In this document: positions 62,001 to 64,000 of the stretch, piece after piece
Position numbering within the stretch: position 1 is the first letter of the stretch
Layout: every line of letters begins with the position of its first letter
Assembly (NCBI GenBank): GCA_030833925.1
Contig: JAURGE010000007.1
Location: 1 to 64,000, forward strand
Reading direction: 5' to 3'
Length of the DNA: 64,000 nt
Source of the DNA: Alphaproteobacteria bacterium
GTDB taxonomy: Bacteria > Pseudomonadota > Alphaproteobacteria > Bin95
Notes under the pieces: model-generated
What the model was told of the DNA's origin: nothing
Databases searched by the model: none
Seen by the model: the letters and a program-made list of their open reading frames with translations, nothing else
Position numbers and translations under genes: made by a program

Positions 62001-63257
62001 ATGCGCGACTTTTTTCGCGGGCCAATGCCCTTCCTGTGCATAGGCCATTCCTTCGACCATATGTTCATCTTATTGATCAATGTCGTTGTTCTGCAGGTCC
62101 AAAGTGAGTTCGGGCTGACGTTTGGCGAAGGAATAAAACTCGCGTGGCTAGGCCTTGTTCTCTTCGGGCTTGGCGCTCCATTGGCCGGTTGGTTGGCAGA
62201 CAAATGGTCAGACATCTGGATGATCACGGTTTTCTTTATCGGCATTGGCCTTTCCACACTCGGCGCAGGGTTGGCCCAGACCTCAACTCAGATGTTTATC
62301 TGCCTATCCTTTATTGGCCTATTTGCATCAATATACCATCCAGTTGGTATCCCAATGGTAATGAGAGTGGCCGGATCCAAGTCTGGCCGGATGCTCGGCA
62401 TAAATGGGGTTTTCGGCAGTTATGGCATGGCTATGGCCAGTGGCTTAGCTGCTTTAATGATATGGCTATTCAATTGGAGAATGGCCTATATCCTGCCCGG
62501 AGCAATTAGTGTCTGCCTAGGAATTTGGTTCGCAATTCGTTTCCGTGCTCAAGTATCTGAAACCAGAGCAGCCCGCCTGCTAATGAACCAATCCCAAACC
62601 AGAAAAGAAGGGTTGGGAGATATGGTTCGCGAGTTAGGCCTTAGCCGATTTTTACAAATAATGGGCGCTCTATCTCTGATGACTTTAGGTGCCGGCCTAG
62701 TATTCCAGTGTATGACGATTGGACTTCCAAAGATCTTGGAAGCTCGCGTCGACTTTGTCACTAATCCAGAAAGCGCTGGCTTTGTTGCATCCTTAATTTT
62801 CTTTGTTGGTGCTCTCGCCCAGCTAGCGGGCGGTCTATTGGCAGACAAATTTCCTCTAAAATGGCTTTTTATATGCATATATGGGCTGATGACACCGGCT
62901 CTATTCCTGGCCGCCGTTAGTACAAACTATGTCATGATTGGGGCCATCTGGCTGATAGTGATGATCACTGTCGGCAATCAGCCTGTATCCGACTTCCTTT
63001 TCTCACGATATGTACCCAAGCGATGGGTGAATACAGCTTTTGGATTTAGGTTTGCCCTCTCCTTAGGCACAGCAGTAGTGGCGGTACCACTTGTTGGTGA
63101 GGTTTTCGACCGGACCGGCGACTTCTACTACGCCTTCTTGGCGATGGCTGCTGCTGCAGCAATAGCAGTTTTATCAGCACTTATCCTCCCCAACAGAGGA
63201 ATGCAAACGCCTGTTGCTTCAACTACGCCTGCAGCAGAACCAGCTACAGCAGATTAA
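62001..63257 (+). CDS. MFS transporter
   Basis: This 418-residue inner-membrane major facilitator has about 12 predicted helices. Seen are LFGLGAPLAGWLADKWSDIWM (loop 2-3 motif A region, in part), SIYHPVGIPMVMR (helix 4), GVFGSYGMAMASGL and LAGGLLADKFPLKW (second-half motif A). It belongs to the drug/organic-ion-like MFS groups, substrate unknown. The C-terminus is a short Ala/Thr/Pro tail. Its stop overlaps the convergent TrmH-type gene by 4 bases. Confidence 0.87.
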   Translation: MRDFFRGPMPFLCIGHSFDHMFILLINVVVLQVQSEFGLTFGEGIKLAWLGLVLFGLGAPLAGWLADKWSDIWMITVFFIGIGLSTLGAGLAQTSTQMFICLSFIGLFASIYHPVGIPMVMRVAGSKSGRMLGINGVFGSYGMAMASGLAALMIWLFNWRMAYILPGAISVCLGIWFAIRFRAQVSETRAARLLMNQSQTRKEGLGDMVRELGLSRFLQIMGALSLMTLGAGLVFQCMTIGLPKILEARVDFVTNPESAGFVASLIFFVGALAQLAGGLLADKFPLKWLFICIYGLMTPALFLAAVSTNYVMIGAIWLIVMITVGNQPVSDFLFSRYVPKRWVNTAFGFRFALSLGTAVVAVPLVGEVFDRTGDFYYAFLAMAAAAAIAVLSALILPNRGMQTPVASTTPAAEPATAD

Positions 63258-63793
63258 GACTTCGGCTCTAAATGACGAAGGCGAGGACGGCCATGTACAT
63301 GGTCTGCCAAGGCTTCCACGGGCCCACCACTTCTAACAGGACGCTCAGCAAACCTGCCAAGCGAAATCATCCGGTCGTACATCACAATCGCCCCCGCTAA
63401 GCCGACATTCACGCAAAAACTTGTTGGGATCTTAACCACGTGGGAACACAGCCCCACCATCTCTGGTGAAAGGCTTGCACGTTCTGGGCCTAGCACGTAA
63501 GCGGCTCTTAGCGGATGACGAAAACTTGGCAACTCAATCGCATCATTGGTGAGCTCAATACCGATCAATTGGCAACCTTCCGGAAGGCGCATCGCGTCTA
63601 GATCTGCAAAATCATAGATGGGCAATGAATTCGTCGATCGGCTAGTATCTGTCTTCCGCCCTATTCTGGTGGCGTAACGCGCGCCAACCGTAAATAGAAA
63701 CTGCGCTCCAAAAGCATGCGCAGTTCGCATTAGAGCACCAAGGTTGCGGGCCTTGGAAATCCCTTCCGCGCCTATACCGAAATATCCCTTCAT
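63254..63793 (-). CDS. TrmH/SpoU-family RNA methyltransferase
   Basis: The 179-residue SPOUT methyltransferase would 2'-O-methylate tRNA or rRNA. The three SpoU motifs are present: KARNLGALMRTAHAFGA (motif 1), YVLGPERASLSPEM (motif 2) and IPTSFCVNVGLAGAIVMYD (motif 3). Motif 3 carries Cys-Val-Asn where SLNVS is usual, a modest change. It lacks an N-terminal substrate domain, as in TrmL/YibK-type enzymes, but the target nucleotide is not clear. Convergent with the MFS gene. Confidence 0.88.
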   Translation of the reverse strand: MKGYFGIGAEGISKARNLGALMRTAHAFGAQFLFTVGARYATRIGRKTDTSRSTNSLPIYDFADLDAMRLPEGCQLIGIELTNDAIELPSFRHPLRAAYVLGPERASLSPEMVGLCSHVVKIPTSFCVNVGLAGAIVMYDRMISLGRFAERPVRSGGPVEALADHVHGRPRLRHLEPKS

Positions 63794-63839
63794 TGGTCTA
63801 TGCTTACATTTCTGAGCAAAAAACTGAAAGAGCTAACGT

Positions 63840-64000
63840 ATGCGTGCCTTATACTGTCGTGACTGGAGACCATTCGACGAACTCGAAATAGTGGATATTC
63901 CGGATCCTGAACCTCCAGCAAAAGGACTTCGCATTCGTGTAATGGCTGCGGGTGTAAGTTTTGCCCAAAGCTTAGTCGTACAGGGTAAGTATCAACGAAA
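63840..64000 (+). CDS. NADPH:quinone reductase / zinc-type alcohol dehydrogenase-like protein, 5' part
   Basis: An ATG at 63840 opens a frame that is still open at the right edge (about 53 codons). The encoded N-terminus reads MRALYCRDWRPFDELEIVDI, then PDPEPPAKGLRIRVMAAGVSF and AQSLVVQGKYQ, the GroES-like start of the quinone oxidoreductase branch of MDR proteins. It is divergent from the TrmH-type gene (46-base gap). Only the first part is visible, so cofactor site and substrate cannot be judged. Confidence 0.75.
   Translation, partial: MRALYCRDWRPFDELEIVDIPDPEPPAKGLRIRVMAAGVSFAQSLVVQGKYQR

Overview
The window looks like a stretch of core and accessory chromosome from a free-living, probably marine, alphaproteobacterium. 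The evidence is a Shemin-type 5-aminolevulinate synthase, the run alaC-like aminotransferase / hom / glpX / recJ, the pyrB-pyrC-plsY order, a class I PHA synthase, and a full C-P lyase (phn) cluster. Base composition is moderate for the class and coding density is very high, with no gap over 300 bases and many ATGA, TTGA and TAATG overlaps. This placement is inferred from gene content; no 16S rRNA gene is present. A Rhodospirillales- or SAR116-like lineage fits but is not proven. I see no insertion sequence, integrase, phage gene or CRISPR array.

Layout. 1-2000: a cobalamin riboswitch reading out of the left edge, a small monooxygenase-like gene, a DUF2256 zinc protein, an OmpA-type lipoprotein and tRNA-Glu(CTC). 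2.1-9.5 kb (+): CoA transferase, oligoendopeptidase F, AarF/UbiB kinase-like protein, a luciferase-like oxidoreductase, a peptidase C26 amidotransferase, a 23S-type pseudouridine synthase and rsmD. 9.5-12.9 kb: an accessory group (isochorismatase-fold hydrolase, nitroreductase, TauD-type dioxygenase, alpha/beta hydrolase). 12.9-19.5 kb (-): rpiA, recJ, glpX, hom, aminotransferase, small lipoprotein. 19.5-24.3 kb (+): phaC behind a PhaR-like palindrome, then pyrB, a degenerate pyrC and plsY.

24.4-36.4 kb is a mosaic of catabolic and housekeeping genes: amidohydrolase + orphan + Rieske ferredoxin, a LysM protein, a LOG-family protein, the remains of a luciferase-like monooxygenase gene, a Cys-less racemase homologue, an SDR, ALAS, a cytoplasmic gamma-glutamyltransferase homologue, a fumarase/aspartase-superfamily lyase and an RraA-like protein. 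36.5-40.9 kb encodes an RND efflux pair. 41.5-45.7 kb (-) is a tight five-gene operon (cyclase, metallo-beta-lactamase-fold protein, two amidohydrolases, Rieske ferredoxin) of unknown pathway.

45.8-53.5 kb holds phosphonate catabolism: phnGHIJKLM plus a DUF1045 2H-phosphoesterase on the minus strand, phnN convergent at one end and the GntR regulator phnF divergent at the other, with two overlapping palindromes in the phnF/phnG gap. PhnI/G/H/L and J/K make the C-P lyase core, PhnM and the DUF1045 protein would process the ribosyl phosphate intermediates, and PhnN would return the product to PRPP. No phnCDE transporter is present. 53.6-64 kb holds an SDR and a UbiD decarboxylase, a DUF983-YcgN-YgjP operon, a PRISE-type reductase, an enoyl-CoA hydratase-like gene, a TauE exporter with an unusual start, a TAXI binding protein with a clear terminator, cutA, an MFS transporter, a TrmH-type methyltransferase and the start of a quinone reductase-like gene cut by the right edge.
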